DNA of 64,000 nt from Chrysopilus asiliformis (taxonomy: Eukaryota > Arthropoda > Insecta > Diptera > Rhagionidae). The notes under the pieces were generated by a model. It did not search any database. It saw only the letters and a list, made by a program, of their open reading frames with translations, and was not told where the DNA came from. Below are positions 1 through 12,760 of the stretch, in pieces. The position numbers and the translations under genes are program-made. The stretch lies in assembly GCA_964034945.1 (NCBI GenBank), contig OZ035961.1:4384001-4448000 (forward strand), given 5' to 3'. Position 1 is the stretch's first letter. Every line of letters starts with the position of its first letter.

Positions 1-1508
1 TTAAGAGTAAATCTTCGTTAGTAGAAGAGAACTTCAAAAAGGGTTTATAATACTTATAAAAAAAGGGTATAATAAAGTTACCTCACTAAAAACTCATAAA
101 TTTGGAATCAAATCAGAAAAATCACTATTAAAAAAAATAGCCTTTCTATATATGAGGAACACAACTGTATAAAATTTCAAGCCTCTGGCTCAACCCTTTC
201 GAAAGTTACGGTGTTCACGGACAGACGGGCGGACATTCGGAAATCAAAATCTTTTATCATCCCGAACACGTTACAAATGGTACAATAACTCGGATATAGG
301 TAGTCTATGATTCTCTAATAGAGTATAAATACTAATAGAGAACAAGTTCTTTAAAAAACCTTCTCAATAGCTATATTTTCTCAACACATTACCAATTAGA
401 AAGCTTACATAACCAACAAACAATGGTTTCCTTTCCCGAATTCAAGATAATTTTATGACGGAGCAACAACCTTACCAAGACGTAATTTATGAGCCTTTCA
501 CAGATATCTGAATGAGTAAACAGTCTGGTCCTTCAATCAATTCCGGAATTGTTTTTCCATCGATGGAATTGTGATTGATGACGATTGAGAGAAAGAAAAA
601 TCCTTGAACTTCCCGATTATTTCCAACGGCTTTGATTCTTATTTGATTTTATCGTTCAAATACAAAGGCAGAAAAAAAATCTGGATAACTGAAGAGAATA
701 AATCAGCAAAGGAAGGACGATTGTTTATCTAGAGAGGTATTCTAATTTTATTTAACGTAATCCTTATGTTATCGATTTTCTTATCATTCACATTGGATGT
801 TATTAGAATCCTTGGCTAGTATTGAAACGTCTTTGATCCAATCATCTTTGAAGTTGATGCATCAATGCATCTTTCAAATACTGAGGATATGGCAAAGTAA
901 AAATTCAAACCGTCAACTGATTTCAATTCATACTCACATCAAAAATATAGTTTGTATTGGTGGTAGATACGTTATATCGATTCAAATATGTCCTTATGCA
1001 GTAATCCTTCTACAAAGGATTATCGATCAGTTCATTTACTTCAACTCAATTTGGTCTTTTGATGGCATTCTGTTCGTATATGGCAACATTCAATTGACTA
1101 ACCTATTTTCGTACAATCACTATTTCTATGTCATCAAATTTTGATTTCTATATATCCAATTTTGAAGAATAAAACATTGGGAAAAATATATGTATTAATA
1201 TGGGATATCCAATTTTGATCAACGGAGATCTTAAGATTATTTTCACTCAAATAAACAATGGGAATCCAAAGCATTTTACGTAAAATAAAATACGTTTATC
1301 TCAACCTGAATATTTCAAATGTTTTACAAGCTACTCAGACTTGATTTTATTTTTCTACAAAACTCCACAAAGTAACCAAAAATGCTAAAATACTGGTTAC
1401 GCGACGATCACACAAGGTTTTTTGCCCAGTTTTTCGTAACTATCGCACAACCATTTCCGCGAAACCTTTTATGACGCTTGTTGGAAAGCAGCAGTCACAT
1501 TGTAACTT
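1..1508. other. Gene-free AT-rich stretch
   Basis: I see no conserved coding sequence here. A dispersed repeat copy lies at about 165-275 and is listed separately. The 115-codon open frame at 797-1144 is rich in Ile, Phe and Tyr, as expected of random AT-rich DNA, and matches no family I know. Confidence 0.5.
165..275 (+). repeat. Dispersed repeat, copy 1 (GGTGTTCACGGACAGA family)
   Basis: This block contains TTTCAAGCCTCTGGCTCAA, CCTTTCGAAAGTTA and GGTGTTCACGGACAGACG, followed by AAATCAAAATCTTTT. The same blocks in the same order recur at about 31,292-31,385 (plus) and, on the minus strand, at about 51,285-51,425. It is an old interspersed repeat with no coding capacity that I can see. The class is not determined. 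Confidence 0.6.
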
Positions 1509-1740
1509 GGCACCAATCATGTATTCCGACGCTTCTCTGTCTTTCGACTTCGACGCAGCTTTTAACTCTTGACTTCGCCATATCAGCAGCTTCAAATTTC
1601 CTGGAGTGACAGTCAGAATCACGTTTCGATTCATAGTGACGATTCCGCGAAATTTCAAGCTGCAGATATGGCGAAGTCAAGAGTTAAAAGCTGCGTCGAA
1701 GTCGAAAGACAGAGACGCGTCGGAATACATGATTGGTGCC
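1509..1740. mobile_element. Fold-back (palindromic) MITE-like element, family B
   Basis: Two arms of about 95 bp are near-perfect reverse complements around a spacer of roughly 40 bp. The left arm begins GGCACCAATCATGTATTCC at 1509 and the right arm ends GGAATACATGATTGGTGCC at 1740. The overlapping open frames on both strands in this block encode the same peptide because of the palindrome, so they are not genes. No target-site duplication is obvious. Fold-back non-autonomous DNA element is an inference from structure. Confidence 0.75.
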
Positions 1741-4700
1741 CAGAACTGTTTACATCAATTTATCAACAGATCCAAAATCAATATTCTAAGTTTTGATTGC
1801 GTAATTGCATTTTAGTTTATGAAAATATAAACAGATTCAAGTATTAAGTATTTCTCAAACAATTTCTTAAACTATTATATCTAAAACGAAACATATTTCA
1901 AGTGGTTACTTAGTAAGTAATTTAATGCAAACTTGAGTACTTTGCAATTAATAAAGATTATCGAGAAACTTGTCTTTCACAATTTGTTTACACAAATATG
2001 GATTATGCATGCACCCATTCTGAGAAAACCGATTTCTTACCATCTTGTAAAATATTAGACCAGACCCTGAACTATTTAGACAGTCTTATATCCTTGAAGA
2101 CATGAAGTTTCCCACAAGAATCTTAAAAGCTTGACGCCTTAGTTTATGCCTAATCCTTAAATTCTTATACATAAATACGAAATGTACTTAAAAATTTGTG
2201 CATCTGATACAAATCCGAATCATTTTAAATTTAAAAAGAATGCATAAAATGGAAATGAGACAAAAAATATATAAATATATTATTAATAAAATCACAAAAA
2301 TCGAAATGTTTAACACTGTCAATAATAGTAAACATTGTCATAATCTCTTGATGTCATGCACTTAAAAATAATTTTAGAAATTCAATTTTTATTTCATTTT
2401 TAATTTTAAGAAAAATGTGATTGTATTTTTAATAAAAGAAACGTAAAAATAATTTTTAACAAAAACATCCACATGTTTGCAAAAAAAAATTAAATAAAAT
2501 CTAATAGGCTCTAAGCATTTACTCATGTTAACAACACACACAATTTACAATGAACTTCCCTAACTCGAATCTCTTTACAATAAAATAAAAAAAAACCTCC
2601 TCAAATCAAACATCCTTTCAAACTCAGACCAACTGTAATCATCATGCAGATTAATTTTAAAAAAACACGCATTGTTGAATTTTTTACTGGGACAGTCATC
2701 TATAGTTAAAAAAATATATTTTAATTTCTTTTAACCAAACATATCAATTTAACAGAATTTATTTATTTTTGCCCTGTTGTCACTTAAAATTTTATCACAG
2801 CAAAATTTCGATAATTGAGATTTACAGGTTGTCCATAAAATACGTCACACTTTTAGGTGTCACGAAGGGTCTGCGGTAGTAGAAGAGTCAAAAAAACGTT
2901 TTTTATGAACAGCTCCTTAGAATATTTTTATTTTTAACAGGAATTAAAATAATTTACAGATTTCTCGCGTTTTTATGGTAAACTTAACAATAATTCCGAA
3001 ATCATAAAATACTAGAGGCCCCTTATTATTATTTCAAATACATTATTTATTAGAAATAAATAACCACGCAAAGAACGCTTCGGAATTTCGCAACAGTATT
3101 GAAAATCTACTAAATGTTCACAAACAAGTTAAGTCGGTAAATTTGAAAATCTCTTGAATAAATTATGTCCAAGATTATCGAAATTTTACTGTCAATTTGT
3201 TGCCCAATATATTGGAAATACATATATAAACTTTCTAATCTATAACACAGACCGACAAAAACGAATTCTTTCTTTTGTGCGATCGATATTAAAGCTATTT
3301 TGTCGTAAATTTGCCATCGAGGATGGTTTGGTTGGATCAGCTCTAGTTTTCTAGTTTTTTTTTTATAAAATATGGTTTTTAATATAGAATGTGGTTCAAA
3401 AATGCATTCACATTCAAATATTTACAGGTCACGCCGTATATCTGGAAAACTAAAGCTGACCCAGACAAGCCACTACCATTTTCCGAATCAGCGACCCCAA
3501 AGTGACCCTAAAATAGCTTTTATATCAAGAGGATCGAAATAAGTTGCGGCCTGTGCAATTTATACCGATTAAAAATTAATTAAATATTTTCTTTACCCAA
3601 AGTTATAGAGCAAATTTCGATTGATTTTTAGTCTGACTTTTTTTTCCCTTATACAAAGATAGATTAAGAAGATCCAAGAGAAACACATGATTTGTGACCC
3701 ATTAATTCTCTTTCATTTTCTCTCGAACATGAGTCAAAATTTCTGCTCTATCGGTCAATTGGTAGTTTTTGAGTTAAAGCTTTTCGAGCTTCCATACTTG
3801 TATGATATGGGAACATACATGAAAGGTTGAAACGTGTGTTATATAAAGTATTAAAAATACACATTTTTACAGGAAAAAATCATTTTGCACAAGCTGTGGA
3901 TGATTTTTTTGCTAGCCATTAAGATTTTGGGGGTTTTTTGATGTCACTGATTACGTATCCGTTATTAGATTTTCGAAATTTAAGCTGGCGGCTCCAAGAT
4001 AGCAGGCGCAAAAATGAATAGTCACGATAATTTCGATGGCAATGGGTATTGTGGGATTTTTATGGTCACTGGTTGCAAATCTGAGGTCAAAATACCAAAA
4101 TTAATTTTCCAGGATGGCGGATCATAGAATTTTGTATAAAGTTTTATGTGACTCAGACTCATAAAAAAATTCATGCTTCAAAAGTTACACAGTTTTCAAA
4201 AAAATCGAATCAAAAAATTGTATCGAAAATCTTAACCAAAAACCACTCACAAAACAAAATCTTAGACTCGAAAACCACTCGACCGATTAGGCTGAAACTT
4301 TATAAAATGTCTTCTGAGCGAAAGGCTTGCCGCAGATCATGTAAGTTCCTTGTTTTTTTTTTCATTCTTCAGCTACAAATTGAAAAGGCGTAGTAAGAAG
4401 TCAGAGTAAAAATTGCTGGATGTTTATTTTTTTAAATGCAAAACTTTGTACATCAATCATCAGTTCAACGAAATCAATCAATATTTAAACTCTAACAAAA
4501 ATCATTACAATAAAATACATTAACACGCAAAACTAACTTTTAAAAAACTGCAAAATAATTTTCAATTATGGGAATTAAATAAAAATATGATTAACAAAAA
4601 ATGAAGCAAACAAAAAATAACTATATATTGTTATAAATAATAAAGAAAAAGAATTATGTAGTAAAACTTCACCTACTAAGCAATACTATATCTTAAAAAT

Positions 4701-5526
4701 GAATATAAATATATAAAAGAACAATTTTAAATTAAAAAAAAAATAGATGAAATCACAGGAAATATTTAAATCGCATTACATTTTTGATTTACTTACGTTT
4801 TTATTTCTAGAAAAAAAAATCAAGTAAATAATTATAAATCGATTTATATATTAAATAAAATGTTTAAAATATGAAAGAAAAGTATTTTTGTTCTTTTATA
4901 TAAAAGTTTCACTGCGCACCCTTTTCCTCTATATTAACATTTCTCACACACGAAAAAAATGTAAATAAATGTAAAAAAAACTTTATTATAAATAAAGCAA
5001 AATGATATTATTTCCTTAAAACAAAAATAAAAGTAAATAAATAAAAATAAAACCGAATACATGATAAAAGAGTAAATTTGGCATTAATTGAAATGAAATG
5101 AAATCGAAATGAGGGAAAAATAATATTAATAAAAAACGAAAAAGCATGGAAACATACCGTATTGTTATTTTTGTTGTTAAATAAAAATAAAAAAAAAATC
5201 ATTATTCATAAGAAATGGCATTTTAATTATTTATATATTCATTATTTCCAAGCCCATAACCTGATATACTTTTTATAATGAAAAGCTCTTAACAAAATTG
5301 AAATCTTTTTTTTTTTTGCTGCTGTGTTTCTTTGATTTGTTGCGTTCATTAAAGTTAATTAAATCAATGTGACAGTGGGTGTATTGTGTATTGTCTTTAT
5401 TTTAATAAGTATGAAAATATTAATACCACATTGTTTGTAGGTTCTAAAAAACTCAAGTTTTTTGCTTAAAAATAAGTAGAAACCTTTTTTTGCGGTCCCT
5501 AGACACAAAAAAGTTCCATTGACTAT
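1741..5526. other. Gene-free AT-rich stretch with repeat fragments
   Basis: I find no gene here. A half copy of the CATAAAATACGT repeat lies at about 2828-2900. The rest is AT-rich DNA with poly-A and poly-T runs, and open frames are short and low-complexity. Confidence 0.5.
2828..2900. repeat. CATAAAATACGTCA-type repeat, half copy
   Basis: The block reads GGTTGTCCATAAAATACG and then TCACACTTTTAGGTGTCACG. It is the left end of the short repeat whose most complete copy lies at 8347-8476. Confidence 0.5.
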
Positions 5527-5799
5527 GTTTACATTAGGATTCATTTTGAGGCGGCACGTCTTCCGCTCCGGCCAAGTGAGGGTGAGGGACGCAGTGGGGA
5601 GGGAAACCAAAAAGAGCGAACGAAGTATAGATTCACTTAAAATTTTCAGTCGCAAACCGGTTTGAGTCTGGTCGTTGAAACCTGTGTCTTTAGTTTTGTT
5701 GATGAAACCGGTTTAGTGAATCCAGATAAAGCGAACCGTGTACACACGACAGAGAAATGAGGAAAGACGTGCCGCCTCAAAGTGAATCCCAATGTAAAC
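5527..5799. mobile_element. Fold-back MITE, family A, copy 1
   Basis: Terminal inverted repeats start GTTTACATTAGGATTCATT at 5527 and end in its reverse complement (AATGAATCC-like, then AATGTAAAC) at 5799. Both arms carry the family core GAGGCGGCACGTCTT. The outer flanks (ATTGACTAT and ACAGTCATTG) also pair, so the inverted repeat may extend slightly further. The middle is about 150 bp of unrelated sequence. A shorter, almost fully palindromic relative lies at 14,066-14,228. Confidence 0.75.
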
Positions 5800-8346
5800 A
5801 CAGTCATTGAAATTGATACTTCTAAGTAGCGATTTAAAAAAAAAACCCAGCACGTGAAGCCGGTGTCATTTCGTAAAACAAGAAAAGCCGAAAATTAGCG
5901 TGACGTATTTTATGGATTTTATTGTTATGTTATTCTTATAGTATTTGAATGTTTGGGAAAACTATTTAAAGTAGAATTCTACGCACTGTTCGTCAACAAA
6001 TTTTTCGATATCCCATGACCGATTTGACAAACTTGTACACGGAAAGAAAACCAACTAAAAATATACGAGACTATGAACTCTTCTGCAGAGATTGTGTAAA
6101 AAAAAGGATTTTTTCCTATAATTTTGGGAAATTTTCTTTTTTTTACATGAATTCCCATTTTGTTTGGGAGTCACTGTCTCGTACATTCCTATTTTCGGTA
6201 AGAGTCTATCCTATTATTTCTCTCCGTGTAAAGCAAAAAAAAGTCCACTCTTTCATTGCATTTTCATTCATACCAACTTGTTAAGTTTTCTTCGAAGAAA
6301 AATATTAATTAAGCTACGAAACAAATGTTTTTGCTTATTGAAAGTGTTTGAAAGTAGTATAACTATAGTACTTGTTATCATTTAAAATTCTTTAAAACAT
6401 TGTTTTTTTTTACAAAAGCCCGGATTAAGTATTATTGGTTTCAATGGAAATTCCTGCAGCTGCAGTTAAACTTATTGTTGCTAAATACGTAGAAAATGAA
6501 TTTACGAGGTTATGAAGCCGGCTAAATAATGACTTTGTGGCTTTTATAAACCGACAACTTACAAAATTCCATTTTAATACATTTGCTTTTAAATGAAGTC
6601 ATAATGGCGATGTAAACTATGTTGAAAACTAGAAATAATGTACTTCTGTTCGAATGAACAGAATACCACTTGAAACTTTCTCGTTTGGCAACTGACGATT
6701 TTCATGAGACTTTTTGTAGTTACCCTTCGCCGCCGTGTACCTCTCTAAATAAATACCCTTCGTATACTACAATTTTGAAGGCATATAGTCTTCGGAAATG
6801 ATTTTAATAACCACTAATCAGACGAGAAAGTTTCACAGCATCATCGCAACCATCCGCATATTTCCTGCGTTCGTTCATTTCGATTATAAAACTTTTTTTT
6901 TTTTTGCAAACATTTTCCATCATCAACTTTAAATGTCTATACGTTGGTTCATGTATACTGCATATACTCGTAGATTGAGATATTTACACATTAAAAATCC
7001 CGGACGTTATCCATCCTCCCGTCTAGTGAAATGATCTGCATTTGTTCATCGTCAGGATCTCATGGCTATAGCTGTGGGGCACTAATATCCTCGTATAGTC
7101 ATAGAAAATTATGAATAATTTTCTTTAGTACTCAGTCAGCATCTAGAAGCCGAACCAATTAAATTTTCTGCGCTCTATCTTATTATTAACACCAAAATGA
7201 ATTGAAATTTTGCTAATTGGATTATGTGCAGTACGACGAGTACCAGCTCTTCCAACTGCCACAAAATTAAAAGTAAACGAAAAAAAAAATTCATTCAAGT
7301 TCCACCCTACGACGTGCAGGATAGACCAGCCACCTCGAAAATATCACCCTCCCACACTTAACATCGCGAAGGGATAAAAGTCTTGAACCTGAACTCGAAA
7401 CAGAAACTGAAATCCTGGCTTATCATCTTTGGCGTTTTCACTGTCCAGGGAATTTCCTGCGAATCCTGGAAAATTTTTGGAATCGGTGCCAGGCAACGTC
7501 CCCCACCCCGTACCAAACTATGTAGGTCAAAAACTTCAGTGTCGGGAAGACGCTTAACAGACATGGACGAAAGACAAAATACTATATTAAAAAGTAGAAG
7601 GGTCCACTTTACAATTTTTGCTTAAAGCTAAAAGGGAAGAAAACGCAAAAAAAAAAGAAAATTCGCACGAAACGAATTCAAAGAAAAAGTGGACCCATCT
7701 CTAGTTAATTAATTAAAAGTAAATACTTAAGAGATTTGAAATGAGTTATAACAGGAGTCTCGGGATTTTAATTCCATGTCAAGTTTGGACATTTGGATTC
7801 GAAAGCATACAACCAGTAAGAAAAGAAAAATAAGAAAAGTTATACAAAAAATCTCGTATTTAAATAAAGGGTTTTTTGCCCAAAAAGGAAATTCTAGAAG
7901 AATTTTCGTGGGAGATATTAAATTGGTTTGACCGACGGAATGTCTTTAATTCTAATTTATTTTAAAAAAAAAACCGGAGGCAGGGTAAAAACATCCGATT
8001 TGTGGAACATTTTTTCCCTTGAGTATTTTCTCACAAAATACATGAGCAAAGAATTTAGCCAGAATCACTTTCGAAATCGGTTAATTGGTTTTCGAAAGGG
8101 TGTGAAATTTCTGGAAAACGGCTAGAGATACATATGTGCAAGCAGAAGTTGCAAAAAATTCCATACTGATCTCTAAACATTGCTTTAATACCGTGTGTAA
8201 CAAATAATTATTTTTTAATTTTGTCCGTCCTTGACGATTGCCCCTAGGTCGTTATATCCAGTTGATTGCCATAACCGATATAAAATTTAGTTTTAACACT
8301 TAATTTGGGTCTTGCGAAATGTTGACGTTATAACCGGTACGTTTTA

Positions 8347-8476
8347 TGGGGCTGTTAATAAAATTATGTCACACTTTAAGGGGGTTCTGTGAAAGTTTGA
8401 CGGGGGTACTAAACTCCATACAAAAAATCCCAACTGAAGGCCTAAAATTATCGTGGATATTTTATGGACGACCCCT
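8347..8476. repeat. CATAAAATACGT-type short repeat, most complete copy
   Basis: The copy begins GGGGCTGTTAATAAAATTATG then TCACACTTTAAGGGGG, and ends CGTGGATATTTTATGGACGA then CCCCTC. The two ends are imperfect reverse complements, so the unit is a short degenerate palindrome of about 130 bp. Fragments sit at roughly 2828, 5898, 17,385, 23,583, 40,200, 42,410, 43,030 and 53,650-53,770. Confidence 0.6.
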
Positions 8477-9928
8477 CAATAGTTTTCATTAATTGGAATT
8501 TTTTAGAGATTACTTATTCCCGAATCAATTTTTAACGTATGGAAGAAATATTTTGCTGAATCATATGTAAAAAAAATCTTCCCTCCAACAGTTATTATTT
8601 ATTCTTTCTCAAAACAACACAAAAAAAACTTTTCTAAGAAAAAACGACTCCTTTATGCTCATTAAAAACCATCACGAAATTTTATTTTCACATTCGCACA
8701 CTTTTCATTGCCAAAAAAGTTTTTTTTTTTTCGCAATAACCCTGTTCTTTGATGTGGAAGTGCTAAATTAATTTTTGAAATCTTCTTTTTTAATTTAAAA
8801 ACAACGAAAAATAAATAAAATGATAAGAATTCAGAATTTGGTACTTAACCACTTTTAGAATATCATTTTGTGAAAAAAAAATAACCTTTTTCTAATTAGA
8901 AGGCGTACGATCGCCAAGTAGCATGAATTAAATCGTTTAAACATAATTTATGGTGTCATTTTGAAATTTATAGCAACACATAAAACGACTTTAATGAACT
9001 TAAATAATTTCATGAGGAAATATTTTCAGCATGAGTAACTCTGAATCTTGCTGGCATGGACCACCGGTGATGATGATACCATTGATGCCAGACTAGAAAC
9101 TTCTTTTAGTAACTATCGGCGTGTGAACAGTTAATGCATGGTATATATGCTTCAAAGAGTGATTGTATAGGTATATAAATCCTGATAACTGATAGAAAAT
9201 GCTCTTCGTTTACTCCTGCCTGCATCAACATTACGAAAAAGAAGTTGAAATGAACAATGTAAAAAGGATTTTTTGGCAACGATTTTTCGTGATAAAAACC
9301 ACAACTGAAAGCTGAGTATGAACTTTTTTCCAGTGAACCGTAAAATGTCTGAGATTACAAATAAATTATCTCTAATGGTTTTCTCCTCTTCAACAGAAAC
9401 GAGCCAAAGAATGATCACGAAAAAATGCAAGTATGGTCCATTCATGTTGTCAGCCGCAATCAGGGGTGAAGCGGGTCAATTCCTGGTTGAATATCTCTTT
9501 CTCTCTCAAAGTGTAGCATGCAGTTACATACCTTTTGTAAAACATTTTTATATATGAACCAGGATGGCAGGGAGCTCATTTTTCTATCTGACCTAATGTT
9601 AGTCCGTTTCTGATCCCGATCCGTATACCAAAGCAACTTTCATATCCCAGCAGTAAATTTCACAGTGACCTGAACTGCATCTTGGCATTGTGCGGATGGA
9701 CAGAAGTATGTTAGTGAGATTACCGCAAAATGAGTGCAGGATAACTAACTTTTGTCCACAGAAAACGAAAAATATATAAAAAATGCTTGCCGAGGGTATT
9801 TACCAACATCAATTTTTACGACTGGCTCCATAACCGTACCGTAGTATATCCATATATGTTAAGTTTGTTTTTCAACGATTGCTACTGAATCACAGCAGTT
9901 TTTTTTTCTTTTTTGCGAAGAACGTTTT

Positions 9929-9990
9929 AAATTATCTGTAGTTTATTTCATTGATCTCCGAGAATCAATGAAATAAACTAATGATAATTT
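9929..9990. repeat. Perfect-loop hairpin with 27-nt arms
   Basis: The arm from 9929 pairs with the arm ending at 9990 at 25 of 27 positions, with shared core AGTTTATTTCATTGAT. An 8-nt loop, CTCCGAGA, separates the arms. It may be a small mobile-element remnant. No neighbouring gene suggests a transcript function. Confidence 0.6.
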
Positions 9991-10433
9991 AATGTGTGAC
10001 TTTAAGATGTGATTCATTCAACAGTTTTGATTCAGAACTTCGGTAACATTGAAGAAATTGCGGTAACCATACTACTTAAAATACAACAACTTCCAAATCG
10101 TCATCAAATAATTCAGATAGAAATTTCAAAAGTTTTTGGGGACCTAGCGCAATTGCTTCTTCGTAAGGAAAACATTTTGGAAGAAAATGGCAAGAGTTTT
10201 TTTTAAATTTCAACTCGTTTTTGAATTATTGGTTAACTATGCTAGTATACAGATTGTCTTCTGATTGAGAACTATATAAGTGCTCTACTCATAGAGGTAG
10301 GTTAGCTACTAAATAATGGCGGTGTTCCAATTAAGAGTAGATGTAAAAAAAATTGTACTCCAAAACATACTGTACCTACGCGTTTCATTAAGCTTGGAAT
10401 AAGAAGTAGGTACTCTGGAGTATTGTATATACT

Positions 10434-10740
10434 ACTAGCTTGCATACCCGTCGTTGCCGGGTTAAGTTTTTTCAATTTTTTTTATGGTCTATGTTCGAGC
10501 TAAACTTCAGGCCAATCGGCACGGGAGTTTCCCCGCGAAAGAGTAACATCACCTTACCCCCTCCCCTTACTCCCGCCACCCCTCGCGCTACTTTTCCGTA
10601 TGCCTATGTTGGAACCAGAACTACCACAGACACTCATGCCAAATTTCAAGTCAATCGGTTCAGCCGTTTTTGCGTGAAAGAGGAACAGACAGACAGAGAG
10701 ACAGACAGACACCAACTCATTTTTATATATTAGTATGATT
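10434..10740 (+). mobile_element. SINE-like interspersed repeat, copy 1 (shorter)
   Basis: It starts ACTAGCTTGCATACCCGTCG, continues TTGCCGGG, and ends in TTTTATATATTAGTATGATT after a CAGACAGACAGA run. An internal module contains AGGCCAATCGG and CCCCGCGAAAGAGTAACAT, followed by a C-rich block (ACCCCCTCCCCTTACTCC). The same ends and modules recur at 24,726-25,213. The apparent 97-codon open frame is the repeat read as protein, not a gene. Confidence 0.75.
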
Positions 10741-11374
10741 TAGATTGAAATTTTCTGGATTGACGTTTTAGAGTTTAAATGCGCCTTTATAAACTTTAAG
10801 AGCTAAACTTTATACTGTAACTAATTTTTTTACTTTAGGTTTAAATGTCATCATAACCAAAAGCTAAGAAAACCCAAATTTTCCACCGTTTACTAAAGAT
10901 TTTTCTGCACAAAAAAATACTTTACCGAAATAATAGCCTCACTTTGCTGATTACATTTATTTTCTTTTCTTAGTGGCCACCAAAAATGTTTGTGGTTTCC
11001 TTGGCATCTTGCATTATGTTTAAAAAAAATTAAACAAAAATATTATTACAAACTTTCGTTAACAAAAATGTATTTTCCGCTAGAGCCATATAGAATATAG
11101 ATTTTCATATCATGCGATAAAACTACTTTTCTATTTTTTACACAAAACTCACTTCGAAAGTTCCCTGAAATATTACACTTTTTAATGAGCAGTGAATGGT
11201 TACAGCTTGTGTATGGTCTATTAAAATAACCACAAAACAACCTCAGCTATTACACTGTTCTCATTTCAAATAACTTCCTCATTCAAGAGAAACTCGTCAA
11301 AAAAAAAAGTCCTACTACATATTGGTGTTGAATAGAACTTTTTTATAGTAAAAAAAAAGTATTATAGATAGAAA

Positions 11375-11644
11375 ATGGAAAACATAAAAGAACAGCCAAA
11401 GAGGAAAAGTTTTACGAAGGCATTGGGAAAAACTTTGAAAATAGCAAAAGACGAAAAAGCATATCCCACACGTGAATTTTTATTGTATGTTGAAAGGATA
11501 TTTACCGGTGTTGAAGAAATGGGGGGGGGGGCAGAAAAATCCTTCCAAAGCGAAGACCAGTTTAAGAATCAACCAAAGAACGAATGGATTCCTCTGAATA
11601 TTCCGCCAGAGTATGTTTCGCATATGTTTCTTACTAGCGCTTGA
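11375..11644 (+). CDS. Possible small protein, 89 codons, unrecognised
   Basis: The open frame begins with an ATG in good insect context (gaaaATGG) and encodes a Lys/Glu-rich 89-residue product beginning MENIKEQPKRK. It has no signal peptide and no membrane segment. A run of twelve G residues at about 11,520-11,531 encodes Gly-Gly-Gly and could slip, so the frame may be broken in the true sequence. I do not recognise the product and there is no visible partner exon. It is listed only because its composition is less AT-driven than its neighbours. Confidence 0.2.
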   Translation: MENIKEQPKRKSFTKALGKTLKIAKDEKAYPTREFLLYVERIFTGVEEMGGGAEKSFQSEDQFKNQPKNEWIPLNIPPEYVSHMFLTSA

Positions 11645-12309
11645 TATACATTTTTTTACATACATATATTATGTTTAGTAGCAAGAGAGTTTCAGATCCT
11701 TTGCTGTTTTTTAGCCGCCTTTATTCTCTCCTTTCCATCACACATCCCGAACATTACCAGGACAAACACAACGAGCGAATCTGTCATGTTTTCAGTTTTT
11801 ATTCCTCCCTCGGGGACATATATTTTCAGAAAATGTTTATTTGTTCCTCTCCTGCTGATGTTGCCACTCTTGTGTACCCCCAATCCCATTCCCATTGCCG
11901 TCCCTAAAACTGCCCTCAAACCCCTCAAGTGGCTGTGTGTAGCGAATATATGACCCACGACGATGAGTAGTGGGTGGATGAATATGTTGTATCAATTTCG
12001 TGTTATGTGAATGTAACTTTTTCCGTTTTCCTTCATTTTAGCTGAAATTTTTTCACTGTCTTTATGGGATCCTTATTTGCTTCCATCGTTTTTTTTTGCT
12101 ACCCCCTGAACTCCTTTCGCACACACTCTTTTAGTTTTCGATATTGGCGGATGAACGCTATGTAATTCAGGTTTTTAGATCCTGAAATACTTCAAGGGAA
12201 TCCCTCTTGTATCAAAACCTTGCAACAGTGACGGTAAATACGGGTTCTTTGTGATGAACAGCACATGACTTTGTTATACTAAAGCTACGTATTCAAGGTC
12301 GCTTTAAAC

Positions 12310-12760
12310 TCTGACAGTCATGCTAACCAACAAACGGACAGATTAATATATAGACAAACTGACACACAGGTTATCTGACAGACTAACAGACAAACTAAAA
12401 GACGGACAGACAAGACAGATTAACCGACAGACTAACAGACAGATAGTCTGACAGACTTACTGATTAACTGAGAGAATAACTGGCAGAATAACAGAGAGAG
12501 TAACAGACAAACTAACAGACATACTAGCGGATCGACTAACGAAAAGACTAGCAAACAGACTGATAGACGGACTAAAGATAGATTAACTTACAAACTAACA
12601 GACAGACTAACAGACAAACTACACACCGGACAACGGACTAACAGACAGACTAAACAACGGACTAACAGACAGACTAAACAACGGACTAACAGACAGACAT
12701 ATTAACTGATTAAGTCAGACACTAACTGACAGACTAACTAACAAAATAACAGACAGACTT
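12310..12760. repeat. Degenerate (GACAGACTAACA)n tandem tract
   Basis: Roughly 450 bp is dominated by imperfect copies of a 12-nt unit like GACAGACTAACA. A local higher-order unit, GACAGACTAAACAACGGACT, is repeated near 12,640-12,690. It is a minisatellite or expanded remnant of the CAGACAGACAGA tails seen in nearby interspersed repeats. Confidence 0.75.

Larger units (their letters stand above)
5800..10433. other. Gene-free stretch with repeat copies
   Basis: I see no recognisable gene. A CATAAAATACGT repeat end lies at about 5898-5920 and a full copy at 8347-8476. A hairpin lies at 9929-9990. An 80-codon open frame at 7383-7625 starts with a signal-peptide-like segment but is otherwise unconvincing and is discussed as a finding. 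Confidence 0.45.

Noticed and set aside
1440..1815. Four overlapping open frames encoding the same peptide on both strands
   Set aside because: Explained by the palindromic fold-back element at 1509-1740.
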